A stretch of DNA of 64,000 bases from NCBI GenBank assembly GCA_964556475.1, contig CAZKVU010000004.1, positions 6,964 through 70,963 on the forward strand, read 5' to 3'. The stretch is from CAZKVU01 sp964556475 (GTDB lineage: Bacteria; Patescibacteriota; Microgenomatia; UBA1406; HO2-37-13b). Shown here piece after piece: positions 1 to 7,874 of the stretch. The notes below the pieces were generated by a model. The model was not told where the DNA came from, did not search any database, and saw nothing but the letters and a program-made list of their open reading frames with translations. A program made the position numbers and the translations under genes. How positions within the stretch are numbered: position 1 is the stretch's first letter; every line of letters begins with the position of its first letter.

Positions 1-5
1 GACAT
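1..5 (-). CDS. rplB: Probable start of rplB (partial, runs off the left edge)
   Basis: Just after the rplW stop on the minus strand, an ATG occupies positions 5-3 and the reading frame leaves the window. The rplC-rplD-rplW-rplB order is standard in bacterial S10-type operons, so ribosomal protein L2 is expected here. Only the start codon and two further bases are visible, so this rests on gene order and not on protein sequence. Confidence 0.4.
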
Positions 6-7
6 AT

Positions 8-295
8 TTATGCTGCTGGCATAACGTTAATTGTTCCCTTTTTGAGGGTAACGTATGCTTTTTTAACATCTGGCATAACTTTAACTTGTCGACGTTTGCC
101 AGGTCGTCGAACTTTACCTTTGCGAACAAGTGTTTTTACCTCCGCAACCTCTACATTAAACAAATTTTCAATCTCGTGTGCAATTTGATGCTTATTTGCG
201 CTTGTTGAAACTAAGAAAACATAGACATTCTTCTCACCACCACTCATGGCTTTTTCAGTAATGATTGGTTTTTTGATGACGTCCTGTGCTCTCAT
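8..295 (-). CDS. rplW: 50S ribosomal protein L23
   Basis: Ribosomal protein L23 (95 aa) sits at the exit of the peptide tunnel and docks trigger factor and SRP. The N-terminal motif DVIKKPIITEKA and the basic central segment KVRRPGKRR are typical of the family, and the length is normal. Its ATG follows the rplD stop with no gap (TAA then ATG), so it is translated in the rplC-rplD-rplW unit. No Shine-Dalgarno motif is visible ahead of it. Confidence 0.95.
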   Translation of the reverse strand: MRAQDVIKKPIITEKAMSGGEKNVYVFLVSTSANKHQIAHEIENLFNVEVAEVKTLVRKGKVRRPGKRRQVKVMPDVKKAYVTLKKGTINVMPAA

Positions 296-1003
296 TTAAT
301 TCTTTGAGCGGAAACTGATAAAATCGTTAATTGCTTCCTGTGTAAATGCTATTGATGAGGCTTTAAGAACCTCATATGCATTTAAGATACGAGCATCGAC
401 TGCTAATACGTTGTCAAGATTTTTTGCTGCTGTGTACAAGCCTTTTTCTTTTGAGCTTGAATAGACAAGTACTGAACTGCGATTATTTTTTTCAAATACT
501 GCTGATACTATCTTTGACAGATCATTTGTTTTTGCTACAGAATCAGCTCCATCTAAAATAAATAATGTTCCACCCTTGACCGCATGGCTCAAACTGCCTA
601 ACAGTGCTTTTACCTTCTGCTTTTTGTTTAACTTCAAACTATATTCTTTTTGTTGTGGTCCAAATGCCACACCTCCACCGACAAAAATCGGTGCTGATTT
701 TGCACCGTGTCGAGCACGACCTGTTCCTTTCTGGCGATAAATTTTTCGTGTTGATGATGCAATCTCTCCTCTTGATTTTACCTTTCGTGTTCCTTGTCGC
801 TGATTAGTCAGGTAAACTCTAACATATTGAGCTAATAGTCTATCTGAAGCAGCTACATTAAATAGTGCTTCCGGAAGTGACTGCGAACCCTTTTGTGTTC
901 CATCAACGCTTTTTACAACAACCTCAAGCTCTTTCTGAGCTCGTGGAGTAGCTGTTTTTTTTGGCTTATCTACTGATTGTGCTGGTGTAACTTTGTCTGC
1001 CAT
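296..1003 (-). CDS. rplD: 50S ribosomal protein L4
   Basis: Ribosomal protein L4 (235 aa) binds 23S rRNA domain I and lines the exit tunnel. The conserved block TRKIYRQKGTGRARHG with the following GGGVAFGP segment is the L4 signature at roughly residues 85-115. An N-terminal tail of about 25 residues rich in Lys, Thr and Pro precedes the L4 fold. The gene lies 5 nt after rplC and abuts rplW. In Escherichia coli L4 also represses its own S10 operon through the leader RNA. The hairpin ahead of rplC here could be a target for comparable control, but that is inference. Confidence 0.95.
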   Translation of the reverse strand: MADKVTPAQSVDKPKKTATPRAQKELEVVVKSVDGTQKGSQSLPEALFNVAASDRLLAQYVRVYLTNQRQGTRKVKSRGEIASSTRKIYRQKGTGRARHGAKSAPIFVGGGVAFGPQQKEYSLKLNKKQKVKALLGSLSHAVKGGTLFILDGADSVAKTNDLSKIVSAVFEKNNRSSVLVYSSSKEKGLYTAAKNLDNVLAVDARILNAYEVLKASSIAFTQEAINDFISFRSKN

Positions 1004-1008
1004 AGTTG

Positions 1009-1938
1009 TTATTCTGTTGTGTCCTTAGAACTTTCTGTTGTAACTTCTACTGTATCTTCTTTTACCTCGGATTCTTCTTTTGCTTCGCTATCGTTTGCAT
1101 CTACATCTATTTTGACTTCAGCCTGTTTTTCATCCACGTTTTTCTCTTGATCAGACGCTTGAGTTGTTTCAACTACTTCTTTTTCGGCTGCCTGAGTTGT
1201 TTCGGTCTCAACTTTTTCTTCGACTTCTGCGGCTGGTTCTTCCATAACAGGAAGTTGATGAGCTGATCGAACAATAAGCAACCCTCCAACTGAACCAGGG
1301 ACAAGTCCTTTCAAGACAACCCCATCAGCAGTAACATTGACAACCTCAAGATTCTTAACCGTAACTGTATCGTTTCCCATTCGACCGGCCATTCGTTTAC
1401 CTTTGAAGACTCTTCCTGGTGTTGTAGTCATTCCGATTGAACCTGGTGCTCTTTCACGATCTGATTGACCGTGCGTACGAGGACCACCGGCAAAACCATG
1501 TCTTCTGACTACTCCTTGGAACCCTTTTCCTTTTGAAGTTCCCGTAACCTCAACCTTATCACCCTTAGCAAAAAACTTTGATGCATCAACTTCATCTCCA
1601 ACATGAAACTCAACTTCTCCAACCTTAACACCTTTGTTTTTGCCCTCGATTACGCTTAATGGTAATTTCTGATTTGGTCCATCAAGACGAACCTCTCGTA
1701 AAAAACGAAGCGGGGTTTTTATCCCCGCTTTGCTTAATGTTATTTGCTGTGGCTTTTTAATTGATTTTGTTTGACCGAATCCAAGTTGGATTGCCCAGTA
1801 GCCATCAGCATCTTTAGTTCTGACGCCAACGACATAACACGGGCGAGTATGAACAGATGTTGTGGGTATACGAATACCGTTGTCTGTAAAGACTTGAGTA
1901 GATATTCCTTTTGTACCTAAAATGAACTTCTGTATCAT
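1009..1938 (-). CDS. rplC: 50S ribosomal protein L3 with acidic C-terminal tail
   Basis: Ribosomal protein L3 (309 aa from the chosen ATG) acts in 50S assembly near the peptidyl-transferase centre. The core carries the L3 signature GKGFQGVVRRHGFAGGPRTHG and ends near residue 230. It is followed by about 75 residues dominated by Glu, Asp, Val and Thr, which are absent from typical L3 proteins of about 205-210 aa. I chose ATG at 1938 (protein starting MIQKFILG) over an in-frame TTG at 1953, because the TTG sits in the T-run of the leader terminator. It is the first gene of the L3-L4-L23 unit and has its own promoter. Confidence 0.93.
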   Translation of the reverse strand: MIQKFILGTKGISTQVFTDNGIRIPTTSVHTRPCYVVGVRTKDADGYWAIQLGFGQTKSIKKPQQITLSKAGIKTPLRFLREVRLDGPNQKLPLSVIEGKNKGVKVGEVEFHVGDEVDASKFFAKGDKVEVTGTSKGKGFQGVVRRHGFAGGPRTHGQSDRERAPGSIGMTTTPGRVFKGKRMAGRMGNDTVTVKNLEVVNVTADGVVLKGLVPGSVGGLLIVRSAHQLPVMEEPAAEVEEKVETETTQAAEKEVVETTQASDQEKNVDEKQAEVKIDVDANDSEAKEESEVKEDTVEVTTESSKDTTE

Positions 1939-1950
1939 ACGCACTTTAAT

Positions 1951-1977
1951 CAAAAAAAACGACCCCAGACAGGGGTC
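1951..1977 (-). terminator. Leader hairpin plus T-run before rplC (probable attenuator)
   Basis: On the minus strand a 6-bp GC-rich stem (GACCCC/GGGGTC, loop TGTCT) is followed by G and eight Ts, ending about 12 nt before the rplC ATG. The shape is that of an intrinsic terminator, yet it lies between the promoter (2052-2080) and the gene, so it would act as an attenuator. A smaller inverted repeat (GGGAACTCCC) lies just upstream in the leader. Confidence 0.75.
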
Positions 1978-2051
1978 CTTTTGGGAGTTCCCATCTGTGT
2001 CATTTAACTATACCTTGCAGACATGTGGTGTATCTCTGCCATGTAGGTTGA

Positions 2052-2080
2052 ATTATATAACATCCTTTTTCAAACGTCAA
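2052..2080 (-). promoter_or_regulatory. Sigma-70-type promoter for rplC-rplD-rplW
   Basis: The minus strand reads TTGACG (2080-2075), a 17-bp spacer, then TATAAT (2057-2052). This is close to the vegetative consensus. The -35 box lies inside the last codons of the P-type ATPase gene. Transcription would start near 2045, giving a leader of about 107 nt that contains the terminator-like hairpin. Confidence 0.8.
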
Positions 2081-4478
2081 TCTTAACTTGCAGGATCTTT
2101 CTGTTACGAAGGACCAACTTAAAAATTTCAATAATCGCAATCACAAAAAATGTATAAAGTGCTACTGTCAGCCACAACGTTAAGCTCAACGATCTGGTTT
2201 TTAGAATTGTCTGAAGCGGGCCGTATGCTACTGCAAAAATCTGAAATAGAAAACCAGCTATAAAAGCAACAATTAAGAATGTATTGTTAAAAAGATTTTT
2301 AGACCACATCGGCTTGTGCAATGTGCGAATAGAAAAAATGTACAAAAGTGTGCTAAGGCCCAAAACGCTAAATGTAATTGTTCGAGCGGTATCAAGGCCA
2401 ACTTTTGGCAAGTATATTACGAACGTTATTAAGCCAACGATTGCAGTTGTCATACTAATAAGTACAATAAATGTACGCATGGGTGCATCAATAATTGACC
2501 GCTGCGCTGTATTTGGCTTTTGTTCTAATAACTTCTGATCATGCGCTTCAGCAGACAAAGCAATAGCAGGTAACCCATCCGTAATAACATTAATCCATAA
2601 GATTTGGGCAGCTGTTAATGGCAGCGGCAAGCCTAATAATAGTGTGCCCATTACCAGAAAAACTTGGGTAAAACTATCTGAAATAAGATAGAGAACAACC
2701 TTTTTCAGATTTTCGAAAATACCGCGTCCTTCTTCAACAGCCGCAACAATCGTCCTAAAATTCGAATCAAGTAATACAATGTCAGCTGTTTCCTTTGATA
2801 CGTCAGATGCCTCAGCAACAACAATTCCAATATTTGCCCGCTTAAGTGCAGGGGCATCATTTACTCCATCTCCTACAAGTGCAACGACCTCATTGTTCTT
2901 TTGAAGTGCCTCAACGATGCGAAGTTTATGATTTGGAGTAACTCGCGCAAAAATATCTGTTCTAACAACTTCATCACGAAGCTGGGCTGGAGACATTGTT
3001 TCAATACTGGCACCATCAAGCACTCGAGGATTCTCGCTACTGCCTTGAGTTTTCCTCCACACAGCTTCAGCGGTCCCGGCATAATCGCCAGTTAACATAA
3101 CAATGCGAATTCCAGCAGATCTAGTTTGATCAAAGACCTCAGCTAAATTTTCACGAACCGGATCTTCTAATCCTAAAAGCCCAATCCATTCAAAATTGGT
3201 TTCGTCCTTATCAGATTGAGCTAATGCAACAACCCTCAGGTTATTTTTTGACCACTCATCTGTTTTATTGAGAATTTCTCGTGCAGTGTGTTCATCCATG
3301 TTCATTTTTCGAAGTAATACTTCGGGCGCACCTTTGTAGTAAACGCTTCCATCAATAGTAACACTCATGTATTTGTGCTCACTATTAAAAGGAACCTCAG
3401 CTTCACGAACTCGAGAATCCGTAATCTTCTGCGGGTCATATCCAAGGGAATATCCCCATTCCCAAAGTGCGATTTCTAAAGGACCGGTAATGTTGTTAGC
3501 CAAAATTGCTGCATACATAGCTTTCTCCTGGTCAATCACATCGGTGGTTACAACGCGCATCTTTCCTTCTGTCAATGTCCCGGTTTTATCTGTTGCAATT
3601 ACTGTTACTGAGCCGAGCGTTTCAGCAGCGACTAGTTTTCGCACTAGAGCCTTGCGCTTCAAAATCTTCTGCATGCCCAAAGCAAGAATGACTGTTAATG
3701 AAATTGCCATACCCTCGGGAATCGCCGCAACTGCAACGGCCACAGACGTCGTGAACATCTCTAAAAATGTTCGGCCCAACAAAAGTCCAATCACAAGAAT
3801 TACAACTGAGAGTATGAGTACGATTGAAGCAAGTATTCTCGCCAACTGATCCAATTTAAGTTGTAATGGAGTTTTCGGTTCCTGAGCATTAAGTAAATCA
3901 GCTGCTATTGTTCCCATGCGTGTTGACTGTCCTGTCCTCACGACTCTCATAACAGCCCTTCCTGTTAGCGCAATTGTACCCATATATACTTCGCTATCTT
4001 GTTTCTTAATAACTTGTGTGCTTTCTCCTGTTAACATTGACTCATCTGCCGAGAAATTAATTGATTCAAGAAGGATGCCATCTGCGGGAATCTTATTTCC
4101 CTGAGCTATCATAATAACGTCTCCAGGTACAATATGCTGCGTGGCAACATCCTGAACTTCTCCATCTCGCATTATTCGCGCAGTGTGATTAACCATTGAA
4201 GATAAAGCCTCAAGAGCTTTCTCAGCTTTTAGCTCCTGATAACAACCCATTATCGTATTAACGAGAATGGCCAAGGTGATTACTGCAGCGTCAGAAATAT
4301 CACCGAGCGCAAATGTAATACCACCAGCTGCGATCAGAACATAAATAAGTGGAGACAGGAATTGGTTAAAGAATAATCGGACTACTGATATTCTTTCCTT
4401 ACGAGGTAGGGTGTTTTCACCATATTGTGATAAGAGTCTTGAAGCTTCAACATTGGTAAGGCCTTGATGCGACGTCAT
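2070..4478 (-). CDS. P2-type cation-transporting ATPase (Ca2+-ATPase-like)
   Basis: A membrane ion pump of 802 aa. In order: cation ATPase N-terminal domain, two membrane helices, actuator domain with TGES at residues 150-153, M4 with PEG at about 254-256, the phosphorylation site DKTGT at 297-301, the nucleotide-binding domain, the hinge GDGVND, and C-terminal membrane helices. The M6 segment NVITDGLPAIAL resembles SERCA-type calcium pumps, so calcium is the likeliest substrate, though Na+/K+ relatives cannot be excluded. It sits between rpsJ and rplC, which are normally adjacent, and its 3' end carries the rplC promoter. Confidence 0.88.
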   Translation of the reverse strand: MTSHQGLTNVEASRLLSQYGENTLPRKERISVVRLFFNQFLSPLIYVLIAAGGITFALGDISDAAVITLAILVNTIMGCYQELKAEKALEALSSMVNHTARIMRDGEVQDVATQHIVPGDVIMIAQGNKIPADGILLESINFSADESMLTGESTQVIKKQDSEVYMGTIALTGRAVMRVVRTGQSTRMGTIAADLLNAQEPKTPLQLKLDQLARILASIVLILSVVILVIGLLLGRTFLEMFTTSVAVAVAAIPEGMAISLTVILALGMQKILKRKALVRKLVAAETLGSVTVIATDKTGTLTEGKMRVVTTDVIDQEKAMYAAILANNITGPLEIALWEWGYSLGYDPQKITDSRVREAEVPFNSEHKYMSVTIDGSVYYKGAPEVLLRKMNMDEHTAREILNKTDEWSKNNLRVVALAQSDKDETNFEWIGLLGLEDPVRENLAEVFDQTRSAGIRIVMLTGDYAGTAEAVWRKTQGSSENPRVLDGASIETMSPAQLRDEVVRTDIFARVTPNHKLRIVEALQKNNEVVALVGDGVNDAPALKRANIGIVVAEASDVSKETADIVLLDSNFRTIVAAVEEGRGIFENLKKVVLYLISDSFTQVFLVMGTLLLGLPLPLTAAQILWINVITDGLPAIALSAEAHDQKLLEQKPNTAQRSIIDAPMRTFIVLISMTTAIVGLITFVIYLPKVGLDTARTITFSVLGLSTLLYIFSIRTLHKPMWSKNLFNNTFLIVAFIAGFLFQIFAVAYGPLQTILKTRSLSLTLWLTVALYTFFVIAIIEIFKLVLRNRKILQVKIDV

Positions 4479-4505
4479 TCATTCATTATAGCAACAAGGG
4501 TTTGA

Positions 4506-4799
4506 TTATTTTTTAAGTTCCAGCTTTTGAAACCATCCTCTGCGGTACATGAGCGCTATCACAGCGTAAACTGCAACATCAACCCATGTTTCATCAAGCG
4601 ATTCGTTTTCAGGCTTAAGATGGTTAAGAAGTAAATTTTTGAGTCTACTTAATTTTTCACTTTCCCTAATTGCAATACCAAGCTCTTCAATCTCCAAAAT
4701 ATTTTCTTTACCGTAATCTTTGTGTTTTTTGATAAATGTTTCGAGGGATTCCTGGCAGATGATGTTAAAAGCTTCTTCAAGTGTTTGAGGCTCTGTCAT
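4506..4799 (-). CDS. DUF1599/Nmad1-like small helical protein
   Basis: A soluble protein of 97 aa. The pattern KKHKDYGKEN, then REXEKLSRLKNLL and ETWVDVAVYAVIALMYRRGWF, resembles the DUF1599 (nucleotide modification associated domain 1) family, an all-alpha fold related to MazG-type NTP pyrophosphatases. A role in nucleotide metabolism or base modification is inferred from family resemblance only. It lies about 40 nt downstream of rpsJ and 27 nt upstream of the ATPase start. Assignment to the family is moderately secure; the substrate is unknown. Confidence 0.6.
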   Translation of the reverse strand: MTEPQTLEEAFNIICQESLETFIKKHKDYGKENILEIEELGIAIRESEKLSRLKNLLLNHLKPENESLDETWVDVAVYAVIALMYRRGWFQKLELKK

Positions 4800-4839
4800 G
4801 TTTACCTAGTATACAAAAAAAGAAAGTAAAGTGAAAGAT

Positions 4840-5151
4840 TTAGTTCATCTTAACTTCAACGCTGACTCCGGCAGGCAGGTCGAGATGCATCAAAGAATCA
4901 ATGGTTTGATTCGTTGGGTTAACTATGTCAATAAGACGTTTGTGGGTTTTAAGGCCGAAATATTCTCGACTGTCCTTATCAATGAAAGCAGCCTTATTAA
5001 CAACGTATTTTTCAATTTTCGTTGGGAGCGGAATGGGACCAACAAAAGAAGCGCCTGTCTTTGTAGCAGTATCAATTAATTTTTGACAGGTTTCATCGAT
5101 TAAACGATGATCAAAGGACTTTAAACGGATTCTGATTTTTCCTTTTGGCAT
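4840..5151 (-). CDS. rpsJ: 30S ribosomal protein S10
   Basis: Ribosomal protein S10/NusE (103 aa) is part of the 30S head and of transcription antitermination complexes. The sequence KIRIRLKSFDHRLIDETCQKL and the later GPIPLPTKIEKYVV are diagnostic. The start is the ATG at 5151 (MPKGKIRI); an upstream in-frame start at 5196 would translate through a leader hairpin. It lies 81 nt downstream of tuf. Unusually, S10 is separated from rplC by two unrelated genes, so the usual S10-L3-L4-L23 string is interrupted. Confidence 0.95.
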   Translation of the reverse strand: MPKGKIRIRLKSFDHRLIDETCQKLIDTATKTGASFVGPIPLPTKIEKYVVNKAAFIDKDSREYFGLKTHKRLIDIVNPTNQTIDSLMHLDLPAGVSVEVKMN

Positions 5152-5180
5152 TTTTTTAAATGTGCTTCTTTCGGTTAGAC

Positions 5181-5209
5181 TGTTGGAGCTGGACAAACCA
5201 GCTCCAACA
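5181..5209 (-). promoter_or_regulatory. Perfect 12-bp hairpin between tuf and rpsJ
   Basis: A perfect inverted repeat with 12-bp arms (TGTTGGAGCTGG/CCAGCTCCAACA) and a 5-nt loop lies between the tuf stop and the rpsJ start. No T-run follows it on the minus strand, so it does not look like an ordinary terminator. An RNA processing or stabilising element separating tuf from rpsJ mRNA, or a protein-binding leader, are possible roles. Confidence 0.65.
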
Positions 5210-5232
5210 CCCTAGGTAAATGTTAAAGTAAA

Positions 5233-6420
5233 TTACTTATTAATCTTAGTGACAACACCTGCTCCAACTGTCTTACCACCCTCGCGGATAGCAAATCTCA
5301 ATCCTTCTTCAAGAGCAACTGGGTAGATTAATTTACCATTAATCTTAATGTTGTCTCCAGGCATAACCATTTCGACACCGCTTGGAAGGGTGACTTCACC
5401 AGTAACGTCAGTTGTTCTAATGTAGAACTGTGGTCGGTAACCTGTGAAGAATGGGCTATGACGTCCACCTTCCTCTTTTTTCAAGACATAAATCTCTGCC
5501 TCGAATTCAGTATGTGGTGTAACTGTACCTGGCTTGGCAATAACTTGGCCACGCTCAATATTTTCCTTTTCAATACCTCTGAGCAATAAACCAACGTTGT
5601 CACCAGCTTGTGCCTCATCAAGAGTTTTTCTAAACATTTCAACTCCTGTGATGGTTGATTTTTGAGTATCTTTACCAAGACCAATGATTTCAATTTCATC
5701 ACCAGTTTTGATTTGACCTCTCTCAACACGACCTGTAGCGACAGTTCCACGACCTGAGATTGTAAAAGCATCCTCAATTGGCATTAAGAATGGCTTGTCT
5801 GTGTCACGGACTGGATCTGGAACAGAATCGTCAACTGCCTGCATAAGATCAAGGATTGCTTTTTCTGCATCAGCATCGCCATCAATAGCTTTAAGAGCTG
5901 ATCCACGAATAACCGGAACTTTGTCACCTGGGTATTCGTACTTTGAAAGCAAGTCGCGAACTTCCATTTCAACAAGATCCAATAATTCTGCATCCTGAAC
6001 CATATCTGTTTTGTTCAAGAAAACAACAATGTAAGGAACATTAACTTGTCGTGCAAGAAGAACGTGCTCACGAGTTTGTGGCATTGGTCCATCTGGAGCT
6101 GAAACTACGAGAATAGCGCCGTCCATTTGGGCAGCACCGGTAATCATGTTCTTGATGTAGTCTGCGTGACCTGGAGCATCAATGTGAGCATAGTGTCTTT
6201 TATCAGTTTCGTACTCTGAGTGGCTAATATTAATAGTAACTCCGCGCTCTCTTTCTTCTGGAGCCTTATCAATATCTTCATATTTAAGAACTTCAGCTTT
6301 ACCTGACTTAGCTAAAACATGATGAATAGCTGATGTTAATGTAGTTTTACCATGATCAACGTGACCAATGGTACCGATATTTAAGTGAGGCTTGTTCCTC
6401 TCAAATGTTCCTTTTGCCAT
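5233..6420 (-). CDS. tuf: Elongation factor Tu
   Basis: EF-Tu (395 aa) is the GTPase that delivers aminoacyl-tRNA to the ribosome. It has the P-loop GHVDHGKT at residues 19-26, switch II DAPGHADY, and NKTD for guanine recognition, then domains 2 and 3 with normal length and the conserved GRGTVATGRVERG. It heads a tuf-rpsJ unit, with its own strong promoter and a leader hairpin. No Shine-Dalgarno motif precedes the ATG; the region before it is AT-rich. Confidence 0.98.
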   Translation of the reverse strand: MAKGTFERNKPHLNIGTIGHVDHGKTTLTSAIHHVLAKSGKAEVLKYEDIDKAPEERERGVTINISHSEYETDKRHYAHIDAPGHADYIKNMITGAAQMDGAILVVSAPDGPMPQTREHVLLARQVNVPYIVVFLNKTDMVQDAELLDLVEMEVRDLLSKYEYPGDKVPVIRGSALKAIDGDADAEKAILDLMQAVDDSVPDPVRDTDKPFLMPIEDAFTISGRGTVATGRVERGQIKTGDEIEIIGLGKDTQKSTITGVEMFRKTLDEAQAGDNVGLLLRGIEKENIERGQVIAKPGTVTPHTEFEAEIYVLKKEEGGRHSPFFTGYRPQFYIRTTDVTGEVTLPSGVEMVMPGDNIKINGKLIYPVALEEGLRFAIREGGKTVGAGVVTKINK

Positions 6421-6461
6421 ATTTGTTTAAACTTAAAAAGGTTAACTTCTAAATAAATAAC

Positions 6462-6500
6462 AAAAATCATCCCAACAAACATGTGCTTGCGGGTATGATT
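6462..6500 (-). terminator. Leader hairpin plus T-rich run before tuf (probable attenuator)
   Basis: On the minus strand AATCATACCC and GGGATGATT can pair, with one bulged A, around a loop of about 17 nt. They are followed by TTTTTGTTATTTATTT, about 40 nt before the tuf ATG. The element sits between promoter and gene and so resembles the rplC and rpoB leaders. It is weaker than the rplC hairpin. Confidence 0.55.
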
Positions 6501-6508
6501 GTTTTCGA

Positions 6509-6537
6509 ATTATACGAGACTGAAAAGGAAAATGCAA
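6509..6537 (-). promoter_or_regulatory. Sigma-70-type promoter for tuf
   Basis: Minus strand TTGCAT (6537-6532), 17-bp spacer, TATAAT (6514-6509). Transcription would start near 6502 and give a leader of about 80 nt containing the hairpin. Confidence 0.75.
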
Positions 6538-6602
6538 CACTATTTACTACCCATTGAAAAATATATAAATAATGACTACTATGTGTAATAAGCAGCTCAA
6601 AT

Positions 6603-7466
6603 ATGAAACAATTGAGAACCATATTTTATGTAGTAAAACATTCTTTATTCCCAACGGATAACTATTATGTTACAGTCCGAAAAAATACTTCGTTCTGGTT
6701 CTCTTTCAAATACATCGTTTCATTAGTGCTCATTGTCAGTGTGGTATTGACCATACTGTACCCGCTTCATTTTCTGCCAATCTATCAACCGGGAAAACTT
6801 AAGAATGAGGTATTGAAAACACTCGGACAGCTACCGGATGATTTTGTGCTCAATATTAATTATTATGGTGTTCTTACCACTAATCAGCAGAGACCGATTA
6901 TTATCTTTAATCAAAATAACAACTCTCCAAAACGATTTCTCGTGATTGATTCACTGGCAAATGACAGCATGGCTAAGGATTATGACTCTCGAATTATCCT
7001 TATGAGAAGAAAAGCAATTATTCAAAGTTTTGATCAGACTATTACCTTTAACTATCGCGATGAGAGGCCAATTACCATAAATCACCAAACTATTGAAAAT
7101 ATTACAAGTATTATTGAGGAGCTGTTTTCCTATTATTGGATCATTCTTGGGGGAGTCATGTTTATTTTGCTCTTAACTATCCCAACGCTCCTTCTAATCA
7201 GTAAGATACTGTATCTTATTCTTGCTTCACTTATTGTATTCGTCGTTGCAAAACTTTTCTTTATACGTCAATTGAGTTATAAAAAGACTTTACAGATCAG
7301 CATGCATGCTGCAACCGCTCCGATCATCCTCGAATATACAAGTATGCTATTCCACATTAGCATACCGATAAAAATCTGGTTTTTCTTACTAACGCTGGTA
7401 TTCATTGCAGCAGGAGTTTATGAGGCATATGCTTCTGAAATCAAGAACAAATCCAGAACGGATTAA
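6603..7466 (+). CDS. DUF1189-like polytopic membrane protein
   Basis: A membrane protein of 287 aa. A hydrophobic segment near residues 38-60 is followed by an outside-facing region of about 110 residues, then a C-terminal hydrophobic half with four or five helices. The overall plan and the segment LSYKKTLQISMHAATAPIIL resemble the DUF1189 family of Firmicutes and CPR, for which no function is established. It is transcribed divergently from tuf and ends one base before the minus-strand gene at 7467. The family assignment is a recollection of pattern, not a search result. Confidence 0.55.
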   Translation: MKQLRTIFYVVKHSLFPTDNYYVTVRKNTSFWFSFKYIVSLVLIVSVVLTILYPLHFLPIYQPGKLKNEVLKTLGQLPDDFVLNINYYGVLTTNQQRPIIIFNQNNNSPKRFLVIDSLANDSMAKDYDSRIILMRRKAIIQSFDQTITFNYRDERPITINHQTIENITSIIEELFSYYWIILGGVMFILLLTIPTLLLISKILYLILASLIVFVVAKLFFIRQLSYKKTLQISMHAATAPIILEYTSMLFHISIPIKIWFFLLTLVFIAAGVYEAYASEIKNKSRTD

Positions 7467-7874
7467 TTAACATCCGCATATTTGTTGAGCATTCTTAACC
7501 CAATCTGCCAAGGATGGGCATTCATTTTCACGATAACAGCTGGCAACACCATGCGACACAATGCAACCTTGAACAGTGCTTGTAAGAGCTTTCTGACATT
7601 GAATACTTACCAGACATGACTTTTGGGCATCTTGATTATCAGCGACATATGAAATTCTCTTTACACATGATGGTAATTGATTTGCAGAAATATCAATGCT
7701 TGCTTTGGCGTTTTGTGGAAGAGAGACTGGCTCGCTTTCACTTTGAGCTTCAGACCTAAACGTAATCGATGTCGGATTGGAAATAAACACGGTAGATATA
7801 ACAAGAAATGCCGCTCCAACAGCAACAATGATATATGAGTTTAGATGATGATGTTTAATATGATTTCGAATCAT
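7467..7874 (-). CDS. Anchored Cys-rich extracytoplasmic protein, unknown function
   Basis: A protein of 135 aa that I do not recognise. One N-terminal membrane helix lies near residues 13-32, after a His-rich start, and about 95 residues lie outside. The outer part has eight cysteines, including the final ICGC, which suggests disulfide bonds. Its ATG overlaps the radA stop (ATGA), so it is translationally coupled to radA, although nothing else ties it to recombination. Confidence 0.65.
   Translation of the reverse strand: MIRNHIKHHHLNSYIIVAVGAAFLVISTVFISNPTSITFRSEAQSESEPVSLPQNAKASIDISANQLPSCVKRISYVADNQDAQKSCLVSIQCQKALTSTVQGCIVSHGVASCYRENECPSLADWVKNAQQICGC

Noticed and set aside
1939..1953. 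TTG at 1953 as the rplC start
   Set aside because: It would lie in the T-run of the leader terminator; ATG 1938 gives the standard L3 N-terminus.
3367..3849. A 160-codon open frame on the plus strand inside the P-type ATPase gene
   Set aside because: It is antisense to a gene with all catalytic motifs intact, has low-complexity Ser/Thr/Ile content, and shows no domain or promoter.
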